64,000 nt of DNA, taken from NCBI GenBank assembly GCA_029945945.1, contig JAQSDM010000001.1:291986-355985 (forward strand), in the 5' to 3' direction. Source of the stretch: Algoriphagus sp. GTDB taxonomy: Bacteria > Bacteroidota > Bacteroidia > Cytophagales > Cyclobacteriaceae. Each line of letters begins with the position of its first letter. The first letter of the stretch is position 1. The translations under genes were made by a program, and so were the position numbers. The notes beneath the pieces are model-generated. The model was not told the DNA's origin, did no database searches, and was given only the letters and a program-made list of their open reading frames with translations. This document shows, piece by piece, positions 53,746 through 62,391 of this stretch.

Positions 53746-54849
53746 GTGGGAAGGTTACGAGAACTTGATTTTTTACGTGGAGTAGCAATACTTTTAGTAT
53801 TAGTTAGACATATACCAATGATTTCCTATTTAACGAATATGGGTTGGATTGGCGTAGATTTATTTTTTGTCTTGAGCGGTTTTCTTGTTTCAAGTCTGTT
53901 GTTTAAGGAATACATCAAATTCGGAAATATTAGACCTGAACTGTTTTTGATAAGACGGGGGTTTAAAATTTATCCTATATATTTTATTTTTTACTTACTT
54001 TATTTGGTACCCATTATATTTTTAAATCACGATTTTAACCTCATTGGTTTTTTTTCAGATTTGACATTTACTCAAAACTATCTTTGGGGTTGGGGTTATG
54101 CATATGCTGCAAGTTGGTCTTTAGCAATTGAAGAGCATTTTTACGTTGGATTTGCATTTCTCCTTTGGGTAGGCTTGAAGTACAACAAAATAAATTTGAA
54201 AACAGAAAAGAATCTTCATCCCTTTAAAAAAAGATTTGAAATCATTGTAGGTGGCCTATTAGTCACAGTTTTCCTGCTACGATTGATAAGTAATAATTTT
54301 TTCCTTCAACAGGATATAAGAAATTTTACAATGACACATTTAAGAATTGATTCCCTATTATTTGGGACCTTAATTTCATATTTCTATTATTTCAAAAATG
54401 AATATTTAAAAAATCTATTTCACTCAAATCAAAATTTATTATATGTCTCTTGCATTTTTGGGGTCATTTGGACACCATTCATTGACCCATTACCTTCGTT
54501 TTTTGTAAGAACTATTGGTTTTTCACTTCTGTATATTTCATTTGGAATATTACTAATTATTTTACTTTTTAAAAGAAACATTAATCAGATCCTGAATAGT
54601 ATGTTTTCCAATATAATTGTCAATGTAATTAGTAAGATCGGTTACTGCTCATATTCGATTTATATCATTCATACTTTTTTTATAATTTGGTACGAATTCA
54701 TTATTAAACACTGGAATTTGTATTCTAACAAATATCTCTTTTTCCTTATTGCTTCAACATTAAGTGTACTTACAGGAATGATCATGACCTATAAGGTTGA
54801 AAAATATTTCTTAGGGATTAGAGACGAATATTTTCCAAGCAGAGTGTAA
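53746..54849 (+). CDS. Acyltransferase 3 family (OafA-like) membrane acyltransferase
   Basis: The 367-residue protein has about ten membrane helices. LRELDFLRGVAILLVLVRHI and GWIGVDLFFVLSGFLVSSLL are the acyltransferase-3 signatures, and WGYAYAASWSLAIEEHFYVG carries the conserved SLAIEEHFY. Such enzymes acetylate polysaccharides or lipids. The start is a GTG at 53746. It is strikingly AT-rich compared with the core genes, consistent with horizontal transfer. Confidence 0.88.
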   Translation: MGRLRELDFLRGVAILLVLVRHIPMISYLTNMGWIGVDLFFVLSGFLVSSLLFKEYIKFGNIRPELFLIRRGFKIYPIYFIFYLLYLVPIIFLNHDFNLIGFFSDLTFTQNYLWGWGYAYAASWSLAIEEHFYVGFAFLLWVGLKYNKINLKTEKNLHPFKKRFEIIVGGLLVTVFLLRLISNNFFLQQDIRNFTMTHLRIDSLLFGTLISYFYYFKNEYLKNLFHSNQNLLYVSCIFGVIWTPFIDPLPSFFVRTIGFSLLYISFGILLIILLFKRNINQILNSMFSNIIVNVISKIGYCSYSIYIIHTFFIIWYEFIIKHWNLYSNKYLFFLIASTLSVLTGMIMTYKVEKYFLGIRDEYFPSRV

Positions 54850-55062
54850 GAAGAATTACTCTAAATAATTGGTTTGCTAAAATGCAGTATTGACGTATTT
54901 TTGAATATTTGGAATTTAAAAGAACTTTAGTGCTCTAATATCTTCATTCATCAAGCCCAATAACATTCCCAATATCAAATCAAAAATGTGTTTCAAAGAA
55001 ATTTGCATTATTGTGGCAAATCGAATCATAAGGGAAACATTTTGGATCTAAAGCATTAAAAA
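54850..55062. other. AT-rich spacer, nothing recognised
   Basis: This spacer between the acyltransferase and the DUF4256 gene has no hairpin or ORF I can support. Confidence 0.4.
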
Positions 55063-55626
55063 ATGATAAACTCTGATAAAAAGATACTTACTCCGGATCA
55101 GGTAAAAGAATTGCATGTCGTATTAAAAACCCGCTTTGAGAAAAATATGAAGCGGCACCAAGGTCTTGATTGGTCAGCGATACAGGCAAAGCTGGAAGCG
55201 AATCCTGAAAAACTATGGTCGCTTGAGGAGATGGAACGAACCGGTGGTGAACCGGATGTGGTGGGTGAAGAAAACGGCAAGTATATTTTTATGGATTGCG
55301 CCGCTGAAAGCCCGAGTGGCCGGAGAAGTCTATGCTACGACCGTGCGGGTTGGGAATCAAGAAAGGATTTTCGGCCTGAGAATACAGCGATTAATATGGC
55401 TGCTGAGATGGGAATTGAACTTTTGACAGAAGAGCAGTATCGGGAACTGCAGAAACTGGGATCGTTTGATGCCAAAACATCGAGTTGGTTGAAAACACCT
55501 GCCGAAATCCGAAAACTCGGTGGAGCTATCTTTGGTGATTTCCGCTTTGGCAGAGTTTTCATTTATCACAATGGTGCCCAATCTTTCTATGCCGGCCGGG
55601 CATTCCGCGGAATACTAAGTGTCTAA
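55063..55626 (+). CDS. DUF4256-family protein
   Basis: The 187-residue cytosolic protein shows FEKNMKRHQGLDWSAIQAKL, RTGGEPDVVGEENGKYIFMD and GGAIFGDFRFGRVFIYHNGA, the pattern I associate with DUF4256. The function of the family is not known. It is compositionally closer to the core genome than the acyltransferase gene upstream, so it may mark the right edge of the accessory stretch. Confidence 0.8.
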   Translation: MINSDKKILTPDQVKELHVVLKTRFEKNMKRHQGLDWSAIQAKLEANPEKLWSLEEMERTGGEPDVVGEENGKYIFMDCAAESPSGRRSLCYDRAGWESRKDFRPENTAINMAAEMGIELLTEEQYRELQKLGSFDAKTSSWLKTPAEIRKLGGAIFGDFRFGRVFIYHNGAQSFYAGRAFRGILSV

Positions 55627-55659
55627 TCTCATTTCATTCCTCTTCCGTCTCTCCTGCTG

Positions 55660-55720
55660 AGCTTGTCGAAGCATCGGTCTTCGGTCTCCTGTCTTAAGTC
55701 TTGCGTCTTAAGTCTCAAAA
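55660..55720. repeat. Short CTTAAGTC/GTCTT direct repeats before the his leader
   Basis: CGGTCTTCGGTCTCCTGTCT followed by TAAGTCTTGCGTCTTAAGTC is a run of degenerate 7-9-base units, similar to those near 46150. Confidence 0.5.
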
Positions 55721-55735
55721 AAACACTTTTCCGGA

Positions 55736-55766
55736 TTTGCATGTTTTCAATCCATCCCTATCTTTG
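55736..55766 (+). promoter_or_regulatory. Promoter of the histidine operon
   Basis: TTTG at 55736-55739 is followed after 19 bases by TATCTTTG at 55759-55766, a full consensus match. The predicted start lies only a few bases before the leader ORF at 55776, so its 5' UTR would be very short. Confidence 0.75.
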
Positions 55767-55775
55767 CCAACGAAA

Positions 55776-55859
55776 ATGGAAAGCACCAATAGAAATATTG
55801 AATTTTTAGCAAATGCACCGCATGGCCTCATGCTGCATCATTTCCATCATTCCTCCTGA
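55776..55859 (+). CDS. hisL: Histidine-rich leader peptide of the his operon
   Basis: The 27-residue frame starts ATG at 55776 and ends TGA at 55857-55859. Its second half reads APHGLMLHHFHHSS, with five histidine codons among the last twelve residues (H16, H21, H22, H24, H25). It lies directly after a good promoter and 101 bases before hisG. Histidine-rich leaders let ribosome stalling report histidyl-tRNA supply. I could not find a clear T-run terminator behind it; GGTGA/TCACC (55883-55916) is one possible pairing. Confidence 0.7.
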   Translation: MESTNRNIEFLANAPHGLMLHHFHHSS

Positions 55860-55960
55860 GGAAGACATTTATACACCCACCCGGTGATGCTGATGACAGG
55901 GATTCGGCCGTTCACCAAAATTTATTACAAGCCTTTTACTTCTTAGCGTAACTTGCCATC

Positions 55961-56821
55961 ATGGAACAAATAATCCGTATTGCCGTGCAAAAAAGCGGCA
56001 GACTTTCCGAGGACTCACTCAGCTTGATCAAAGAGTGTGGAATCAAATTTTACAATGGAACGGGCAAACTCAAGTCCACTTCCACCAATTTCCCCATTGA
56101 ATTTCTTTTCCTTCGCGACGACGATATCCCGGGGTATGTTTCTGACGGCGTTGCCGATTTGGGCATTGTCGGTGAAAATGAAGTGACCGAAAAAGACAAG
56201 GAAGTTCTCACGCTGAAGAAGCTTGGATTCTCCAAATGCCGCCTTTCTCTCGCCATTCCAAAAGGCGAAGAATACCCCGGAATTGAGTATTTCCAGGGGA
56301 AAAATATCGCAACCTCCTACCCGAAAATCCTTGGAGATTACTTGAATCTCAATAAAATAGATGCTTCCATTCACGAAATCAGCGGTTCGGTTGAAATCGC
56401 TCCTAGCATCGGACTGGCGGAAGGAATCTGCGACATCGTAAGTTCCGGCTCCACGCTGATGATGAACGGACTGAAGGAAGTCGAAGAAATCTTCAAATCC
56501 GAAGCCGTTCTGATCGCCAATAACCATTTGGCAGACTGGAAAAAAATAATCGTTGACAAGCTGCTTTTCCGCATGAATGCGGTCCAAAAAGGAAGAAGCA
56601 GCAAGTACGTCCTGCTGAACGCTCCCAACGAATCGCTTGAAAAAATCATCAGCCTGATTCCGGGAATGAGAAGCCCGACAATCTTGCCACTTGCACAGCC
56701 GGGTTGGTCGTCTGTTCACTCAGTATTGAGTGAGGATCAGTTTTGGGAGAATATCGAGGAACTCAGAGCTGCCGGAGCAGAAGGCATTCTGGTTGTTCCC
56801 ATCGAAAAAATGGTCATTTAA
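55961..56821 (+). CDS. hisG: ATP phosphoribosyltransferase, long form
   Basis: The 286-residue enzyme performs the first committed step of histidine synthesis. IRIAVQKSGRLSEDSLSLIK, YVSDGVADLGIVGENEVTEK and GICDIVSSGSTLMMNGLKEV are the catalytic domains. The C-terminal part (GWSSVHSVLSEDQFWENIEE, GILVVPIEKMVI) is the ACT-like domain of the long form, which is feedback inhibited by histidine. First structural gene of the hisG-D-C-B operon. Confidence 0.96.
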   Translation: MEQIIRIAVQKSGRLSEDSLSLIKECGIKFYNGTGKLKSTSTNFPIEFLFLRDDDIPGYVSDGVADLGIVGENEVTEKDKEVLTLKKLGFSKCRLSLAIPKGEEYPGIEYFQGKNIATSYPKILGDYLNLNKIDASIHEISGSVEIAPSIGLAEGICDIVSSGSTLMMNGLKEVEEIFKSEAVLIANNHLADWKKIIVDKLLFRMNAVQKGRSSKYVLLNAPNESLEKIISLIPGMRSPTILPLAQPGWSSVHSVLSEDQFWENIEELRAAGAEGILVVPIEKMVI

Positions 56822-56854
56822 TCAATCTTACGCACCTTTTTAACAAGAGCACAA

Positions 56855-58150
56855 ATGAAATTCCTACTCAATCCCGAAGCGGACATTTGGCAGAAAGAAC
56901 TGGCTCGTCCGGTTCAAAAAACAAAGGCGATCAACAAAATAGTAAAGCCGATCCTACGAAAAGTTCAGCGAAGCGGAGATAAAGCGTTGCTGAAATTTGC
57001 ACTCGAATACGATCATGTGCAGTTGGACAGCCTTTTCGTAACTGATAAAGAAATTAAAGCAGCAGTGGAAGCTGTTTCGCAGGAATTGAAAACTGCGATT
57101 CAGGTTGCCAAAGCAAATATTGAGCGATTCCATGCGGCACAGGCTACTCCCGAACTGATTGAGGAAGTAATGCCGGGAGTCGTTTGCCGTAGAAAAAGCG
57201 TCCCAATTCAGAAAGTTGGTCTCTATATACCGGGTGGAACTGCACCCCTTTTCAGCACCGTTTTGATGTTGGGAATTCCTGCGAAGATCGCCGGTTGCAC
57301 AGAAATCGTGCTTTGTACTCCTCCAAACCGCGAAGGAAAAATCCATCCTGCGATTTTGTACACAGCCGATTTGATTGGGATTCGAAAGATCCTGAAAGTC
57401 GGCGGAGCTCAAGCAATTGGTGCCCTCACTTTCGGAACTGAAAGTATTCCTCAGGTGGATAAAATCTTTGGTCCCGGAAATCAATATGTAACGGCTGCAA
57501 AGCAATTGGCAACCAAATACGGCGTGGCGATCGACATGCCTGCCGGACCTTCAGAGGTTTTGGTGTATGCGGATGAGACCGCGATCCCGGCTTTCGTAGC
57601 CTCTGATTTACTTTCGCAGGCAGAGCATGGAGTCGACAGTCAGGTTGTGCTCGTAACTCCTTCGGAAAAGTTTGCCAAAAAGGTATTGAAGGAAATCAAC
57701 GAGCAAGTGGAAGAACTTCCTCGAAAAGACATCGCCAAAAAAGCGCTTGAAAATTCCCAGATCGTAGTGATGAAAGATCAAAAACAAGCCTTGGCTTTGA
57801 TCAATCAATATGCTCCCGAGCACCTGATCATCGCGGTGGAAAATGAAGACGAGGTGGTCGATGCGATCTATAACGCAGGATCGATTTTCATCGGAAACTT
57901 CACACCCGAATCTGCAGGCGATTATGCTTCGGGCACCAATCACACCCTGCCAACTTACGGCTACGCCAAAAACTACAGCGGCGTTTCTTTGGATAGTTTT
58001 CTGAAGAAAATGACCTACCAGAAAATCAGCCCGGAAGGACTGAAAAATCTCGGTCCAACGGTGGAGATAATGGCTGCCAATGAACTTTTGGAAGCTCACA
58101 AAAACGCGGTAACGATTCGTCTTAATTACTTGAAAAGCAATAAGAAATGA
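56855..58150 (+). CDS. hisD: Histidinol dehydrogenase
   Basis: The 431-residue enzyme oxidises histidinol to histidine in two NAD-dependent steps. QKVGLYIPGGTAPLFSTVLM, FGPGNQYVTAAKQLA, DMPAGPSEVLVYADETA, DLLSQAEHGVDSQVVLV and APEHLIIAVENE are family blocks, including the zinc ligands Gln and His (QAEHG). It lies 33 bases after hisG and overlaps hisC by four bases (ATGA). Confidence 0.96.
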   Translation: MKFLLNPEADIWQKELARPVQKTKAINKIVKPILRKVQRSGDKALLKFALEYDHVQLDSLFVTDKEIKAAVEAVSQELKTAIQVAKANIERFHAAQATPELIEEVMPGVVCRRKSVPIQKVGLYIPGGTAPLFSTVLMLGIPAKIAGCTEIVLCTPPNREGKIHPAILYTADLIGIRKILKVGGAQAIGALTFGTESIPQVDKIFGPGNQYVTAAKQLATKYGVAIDMPAGPSEVLVYADETAIPAFVASDLLSQAEHGVDSQVVLVTPSEKFAKKVLKEINEQVEELPRKDIAKKALENSQIVVMKDQKQALALINQYAPEHLIIAVENEDEVVDAIYNAGSIFIGNFTPESAGDYASGTNHTLPTYGYAKNYSGVSLDSFLKKMTYQKISPEGLKNLGPTVEIMAANELLEAHKNAVTIRLNYLKSNKK

Positions 58151-59208
58151 GCTTTAACCTAAATTCATTACTTAGGCCACATATTGCCAAATTGCAGCCT
58201 TATACTTCTGCGAGAGACGAGTACACCGGAAAAGAAGGAGTGTTCCTGGATGCAAATGAAAATCCATTCGGGTCGATTACAGATCAGGATTTCAACCGAT
58301 ATCCGGACCCGTATCAATCTGCTTTGAAAGCTGAAATTTCGCAAATCAAGCAAGTTCGTTCAACTCAGATTTTTCTGGGCAATGGTTCGGACGAAGCGAT
58401 CGATTTGCTGTATCGTGCCTTTTGCAATCCCGGAAAAGACAACGTGATTTTGCTTCCTCCGACCTACGGAATGTACGAGGTGAGCGCTTCAATCAACGAC
58501 GTAGAAATCCGCAAAGTCCCGCTGACAGAGGACTTCCAATTGCAACCGGAGAAGATCCTGGCGAAAGCTGATAAAAACTCCAAAATCCTGTTCATCTGCT
58601 CTCCCAACAACCCTTCGGCAAACAAGGTGAACCGGGAAGACATTCTTTTCTTACTTGACAATTTCAAAGGTTTAGTGGTGGTTGATGAGGCGTATATCGA
58701 CTTCAGCGATGAACCGAGCTTTACGACTCATCTGGATGAATTCCCAAATCTGCTCGTCATGCAAACTTTCTCCAAAGCCTGGGGATTGGCCTCTTTGAGG
58801 TTGGGAATGGCTTTCGCCTCAGAAGAAATCATTCGAATCCTAAATAAAATCAAACCTCCATATAACATCTCAGGTTTGACTCAGGAGACGGTTTTGGCAG
58901 CAATCAAGAACAAAGACAAGGTGAAAACCATGATTCGGGAGATTCTTGAAGAGCGCAAATTTCTTCAGGCTGAATTGGAGAAACTTCCTTTCATCCAGAA
59001 GATTCATCCTTCACATGCGAATTTCCTGCTAGTGAAAATCGCGAATGCAGGACACGTTTACGATGACCTGATTGAAGAAAAAGTTATTGTAAGAAACCGT
59101 TCCAAGGTTCTTCTTTGCGAAGATTGCCTAAGAATTACTGTGGGAACCCGGGCAGAAAATCTGGCTTTTATTGATGCTTTGAAAAAGGTGGTAAGGTTAG
59201 AAAGTTGA
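58147..59208 (+). CDS. hisC: Histidinol-phosphate aminotransferase
   Basis: The 353-residue fold-type I PLP enzyme converts imidazole-acetol phosphate to histidinol phosphate. FLDANENPFGSI, IFLGNGSDEAIDLLYRAFCN, FICSPNNPSANKVNREDI, VVDEAYIDFSDEPS and QTFSKAWGLASLRLGMAFA (with the PLP lysine) are visible. Its start overlaps the hisD stop, indicating translational coupling. Confidence 0.95.
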   Translation: MSFNLNSLLRPHIAKLQPYTSARDEYTGKEGVFLDANENPFGSITDQDFNRYPDPYQSALKAEISQIKQVRSTQIFLGNGSDEAIDLLYRAFCNPGKDNVILLPPTYGMYEVSASINDVEIRKVPLTEDFQLQPEKILAKADKNSKILFICSPNNPSANKVNREDILFLLDNFKGLVVVDEAYIDFSDEPSFTTHLDEFPNLLVMQTFSKAWGLASLRLGMAFASEEIIRILNKIKPPYNISGLTQETVLAAIKNKDKVKTMIREILEERKFLQAELEKLPFIQKIHPSHANFLLVKIANAGHVYDDLIEEKVIVRNRSKVLLCEDCLRITVGTRAENLAFIDALKKVVRLES

Positions 59209-59354
59209 ATCGTTGCATACACTTCGATGTTCAATATTCGATTTTAGACATTCGATATTGGAGAAGTTGGAAGGCAAAAGTGTTAAAGGTAAAATAATTA
59301 AAGGTTCGCAGCTGTGGTCCGTGGACAGTTGACAGTTGACAAAAAAATTACTCC
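59209..59354. repeat. Intercistronic gap with two repeat types inside the his operon
   Basis: TTCGATGTTCAATATTCGAT and ACATTCGATATT (59224-59260) form one set of degenerate direct repeats, and GTCCGTGGACAGTTGACAGT (59315-59334) continued by TGAC forms another. They interrupt an otherwise compact operon. Confidence 0.5.
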
Positions 59355-60452
59355 ATGAAAAAACGAGTACTCTTCATAGATCGGGACGGCACAATTATCA
59401 AAGAGCCGCCAACTGACTTTCAGGTGGATAGCCTGGAGAAACTGGAATTCATTCCTAAAGCCATTTCTAACCTGCGGAAAATCTCCGAAGAACTGGATTA
59501 TGAGCTTGTAATGGTCACAAATCAGGACGGTTTGGGAACAGATTCCTTCCCTGAAAAAGACTTTTGGCCAGCACAATACAAGATGCTGAAGACACTGGAA
59601 CAGGAAAATGTCTTTTTCAAAGCTATTCACGTGGATAAGTCTTTCCCACATGAGAATGCTCCAACCCGAAAGCCTGGAATTGCAATGCTTACCCAATATT
59701 TCACAGAGGAATACGATTTGGCTAACAGCTACGTGATAGGCGATCGATTGACTGATGTTCAGCTTGCGCAAAACATGGGAGCAAAAACCATCTTTTTCGG
59801 TGATCCTCAACCTGATTCGGCTTTCAGTTCAAAAGATTGGGATGATATCTTTTCCTTCCTTCAAATGCCTCCTCGCTCGGCTGAGGTCAACCGGAAAACC
59901 TCTGAAACAGAGATTTACATCAAATTGAACCTGGATGGCAGCGGACAATGTAAAATTTCCACAGGTCTACATTTCTTCGATCATATGCTTGAGCAATTGG
60001 GTAAGCATGGAAGTACGGATCTCGAGATCAAAGTAAATGGAGATTTGCACATCGATGAGCATCACACGATTGAGGATACAGCTTTGGCACTCGGAGAAGC
60101 TTATTTGAAAGCGCTGGGAGACAAAAAAGGAATTTACCGCTACGGTTTTCTTTTGCCAATGGATGATGTACTGGCACAGGCTGCAATAGACTTTGGAGGC
60201 AGGCCATGGATAGTTTGGGAAGCAGATTTCAAGCGGGAAAAAGTAGGCGATATGCCAACCGAAATGTTTTACCATTTCTTCAAGTCCTTCTCTGATACTT
60301 CTAAATGCAACCTGAACATCAAAGCAGAAGGCGAAAATGAACATCACAAGATCGAAGCAATCTTCAAGGCTTTGGCTCGTGCTATCAAAATGGCTGTGAT
60401 GCGTGACCCAAGAAACATCAATCAGCTTCCGAGTACGAAGGGGGTCCTTTGA
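59355..60452 (+). CDS. hisB: Bifunctional histidinol-phosphatase / imidazoleglycerol-phosphate dehydratase
   Basis: The 365-residue fusion has an N-terminal HAD phosphatase (about 1-165) with [15 protein letters not shown] giving the DxD catalytic pair, and a C-terminal dehydratase (about 170-365) with [34 protein letters not shown] and [20 protein letters not shown], which supply the metal-binding histidines. It performs two steps of histidine synthesis. Last gene of the operon; a terminator lies at 60532-60572. Confidence 0.96.
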   Translation: MKKRVLFIDRDGTIIKEPPTDFQVDSLEKLEFIPKAISNLRKISEELDYELVMVTNQDGLGTDSFPEKDFWPAQYKMLKTLEQENVFFKAIHVDKSFPHENAPTRKPGIAMLTQYFTEEYDLANSYVIGDRLTDVQLAQNMGAKTIFFGDPQPDSAFSSKDWDDIFSFLQMPPRSAEVNRKTSETEIYIKLNLDGSGQCKISTGLHFFDHMLEQLGKHGSTDLEIKVNGDLHIDEHHTIEDTALALGEAYLKALGDKKGIYRYGFLLPMDDVLAQAAIDFGGRPWIVWEADFKREKVGDMPTEMFYHFFKSFSDTSKCNLNIKAEGENEHHKIEAIFKALARAIKMAVMRDPRNINQLPSTKGVL

Positions 60453-60531
60453 GGGAAAAAGTCGGATGACAGATGCTTGGTGACCGATGTTTGATCACTG
60501 ATGCTGGGTGTCCGATGCGGATTGAAAAATC
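60453..60531. repeat. GATG/GTCGG-type short repeats after hisB
   Basis: GTCGGATGACAGATGCTTGG, TGACCGATG, TGATCACTGATGC and GGTGTCCGATGCGG follow one another. The same words occur at 31348-31386 (GGTGTCGGATG, ACGATGTC). Confidence 0.5.
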
Positions 60532-60572
60532 CAAAAAAATGCTGCTTCTTCCGAGGCAGCATTTTTTATTTT
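60532..60572 (+). terminator. Terminator of the his operon
   Basis: ATGCTGCTTC (60539-60548) pairs with GAGGCAGCAT (60553-60562) through nine Watson-Crick pairs and one wobble, followed by a T-rich run. Confidence 0.85.
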
Positions 60573-60669
60573 ATGAATATCACTTTCCTTTTTAGCACCA
60601 AACAGAATGAGGCCTGAAGCTCATAACAACTTGAGGTCGTCTGTCAACCTTGGTCTATGGACTTTTAAC

Positions 60670-61548
60670 CTACAACAATCTCTTTCTCAGCGCCTCTTTG
60701 TAATTCGGAATTGCCTGATCTGCCAATCCAAGGAATAAATAGGGCTCAATTAATTCCAGTTCCATCAGATGGAAAACTCCGTCAATTTCAACTCCGTCTA
60801 CCCGGGCATACAAACTCGTCGGTGCAAATTCATTGATTAATGACTGACAGGATTTGAGCATGTCAGGTGATGGATCAATCGTTTGGATCGTTCCTCCAAA
60901 GTAATGCTGCACCCTGAAATCAGCTTTCGCAGGAGTTTTCAATACCGCATGAGAGAACTTTTGATTGAAAAAAATCAAGGAATATTCTCCTACAGACTGA
61001 ACTTCCTGAACGAAGGGCTGAACCAAAAAATCTTCTTCCCTGACCAAATCCCTAACTTGATCGGAATAGCTTTCCCACTCGGAGGCTTTGATTTTCAAGG
61101 TGTTTTTTGCACCACCACTTACCAAAGGCTTTACAACCCAGGAATCAGTTTTTATCTTTTGACGGATCTGATCTGCATCGATTTCCACTCCTTTTTTCAG
61201 GATCAATCCGGAAATCACAGGAAAGCCTTTTTCTTCTATTTCCAGCAGGTAGGTTTTAGCTGAGTTCCAAAGAATCGTGTCCAGATCATTCAGAACAGGG
61301 ATTCCGAGGTTTTTAATTTTTTGAATCCAGTTTAAAAACTCCGGATAAAAATCAAAATAATCCCAGGTAGACTTAATCAGAAGCGTGGTAAACTTGCTCC
61401 AATCAGCCTCGAGATCGGACCAGGCCACTACTTCATGAGAAATCCCTAACTCCATTAAAATCGAGGAAAGGAGTTTATCCTCATCAATTGTATTGGTATC
61501 GTATGCTCCGGTGGATAAATAACTGACTATGGCAATGTGCTGAGACAT
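60670..61548 (-). CDS. ATP-grasp domain protein
   Basis: The 292-residue protein resembles glutathione synthetase/RimK-type ATP-grasp ligases. TLLIKSTWDYFDFYPEFLNW, VVKPLVSGGAKNTLKIKASE and a final SLYARVDGVEIDGVFHLMEL followed by ELIEPYLFL, which supplies metal ligands, are visible. It likely couples ATP hydrolysis to ligation of a carboxylate and an amine, but the substrate is unknown. The ATG beginning MSQHIAIV (61548) is chosen. It has a plausible promoter and stands alone. Confidence 0.8.
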   Translation of the reverse strand: MSQHIAIVSYLSTGAYDTNTIDEDKLLSSILMELGISHEVVAWSDLEADWSKFTTLLIKSTWDYFDFYPEFLNWIQKIKNLGIPVLNDLDTILWNSAKTYLLEIEEKGFPVISGLILKKGVEIDADQIRQKIKTDSWVVKPLVSGGAKNTLKIKASEWESYSDQVRDLVREEDFLVQPFVQEVQSVGEYSLIFFNQKFSHAVLKTPAKADFRVQHYFGGTIQTIDPSPDMLKSCQSLINEFAPTSLYARVDGVEIDGVFHLMELELIEPYLFLGLADQAIPNYKEALRKRLL

Positions 61549-61563
61549 GGGTAAATTTTTGCG

Positions 61564-61592
61564 CAAAACTAGTGTTTAAACAAAATTTACAA
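61564..61592 (-). promoter_or_regulatory. Promoter of the ATP-grasp gene
   Basis: On the minus strand TTG (61590-61592) is followed after 18 bases by TAGTTTTG (61564-61571), close to the Bacteroidota consensus. It lies directly before the start codon at 61548. Confidence 0.5.
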
Positions 61593-61647
61593 GGACCATT
61601 CTTCAAAAATCGGCCTTAAATAGTACTTTTGATCTTTGTCCCACCCT

Positions 61648-62391
61648 ATGAATTCAAAAAAGTTAGTAATCATTCCCACGTATAACGAGATCGAAAATAT
61701 CGCGGAGATGATTGACACGGTGATGGGGCTTGCCGGAAATTTCAAACTTTTGATCATCGATGACAGATCACCCGATGGTACTGCTGAGGTAGTCAAAAGC
61801 AAACAGGAAATCTTCCCGGAGGATCTTTTTCTGATCCAGCGAAAAGGCAAACTTGGACTTGGGACAGCTTACATTACCGGTTTCAAATGGGCTTTGGACC
61901 GTGAATATGACTTTATTTTTGAGATGGATTGTGATTTTTCACATGATCCCAGAGACCTGATCAAACTCTATGAAGCATGCGCTGACCGCACCTATGATAT
62001 GGCGATCGGATCCCGGTATATTACCGGCGTAAATGTGGTTAACTGGCCAATTGGCAGGGTTCTCATGTCTTACTTTGCCAGCGTCTATGTTCATTTCATC
62101 ACAGGTTTACCGGTGAAAGACGCAACAGCTGGCTTCAAGTGCTACCACAGAAGTGTATTGGAAGGAATCAGATTGGATGCTATTAAATTTATCGGCTATG
62201 CCTTCCAGATTGAAATGAAATTCACTGCCTGGAAGCTTGGTTTCAAAATTATTGAGGTTCCGATCATCTTCACCGACCGAACGAAGGGGACTTCAAAAAT
62301 GAGCAAAGGAATCTTCAGGGAAGCAGTACTTGGGGTAATCTGGATGAAAATCAAAAGTATAATTTCGCCTTACAAGCTCAATCAAATTTGA
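61648..62391 (+). CDS. Polyprenol-phosphate mannosyltransferase-like GT2 (DPM1 type)
   Basis: The 247-residue GT2 enzyme has KLVIIPTYNEIENIAEMIDT, FKLLIIDDRSPDGTAEVVKS, FIFEMDCDFSHDPRDLIKLY (the DxD metal site) and PVKDATAGFKCYHRSVLEGI, which matches DPM1-type synthases. It probably transfers mannose or another hexose from a nucleotide sugar to a polyprenyl phosphate. Start at the ATG 61648; a TTG in frame lies four codons upstream. A -7-like TACTTTTG occurs at 61624-61631. Its 3' end overlaps the convergent permease gene by 14 bases. Confidence 0.9.
   Translation: MNSKKLVIIPTYNEIENIAEMIDTVMGLAGNFKLLIIDDRSPDGTAEVVKSKQEIFPEDLFLIQRKGKLGLGTAYITGFKWALDREYDFIFEMDCDFSHDPRDLIKLYEACADRTYDMAIGSRYITGVNVVNWPIGRVLMSYFASVYVHFITGLPVKDATAGFKCYHRSVLEGIRLDAIKFIGYAFQIEMKFTAWKLGFKIIEVPIIFTDRTKGTSKMSKGIFREAVLGVIWMKIKSIISPYKLNQI

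Noticed and set aside
51830..53750. Calling the cassette-like stretch a bona fide integron
   Set aside because: No integrase gene, no attI, and only one of the spacers has a core site that fits; kept as a finding only.
55883..55916. Calling GGTGA/TCACC an attenuator terminator for the his leader
   Set aside because: Only five pairs around a 24-base interior and no T-run follow; insufficient as an intrinsic terminator.
56015..56719. 234-residue minus-strand frame opposite hisG
   Set aside because: Shadow of hisG; no recognisable domain and no separate promoter.
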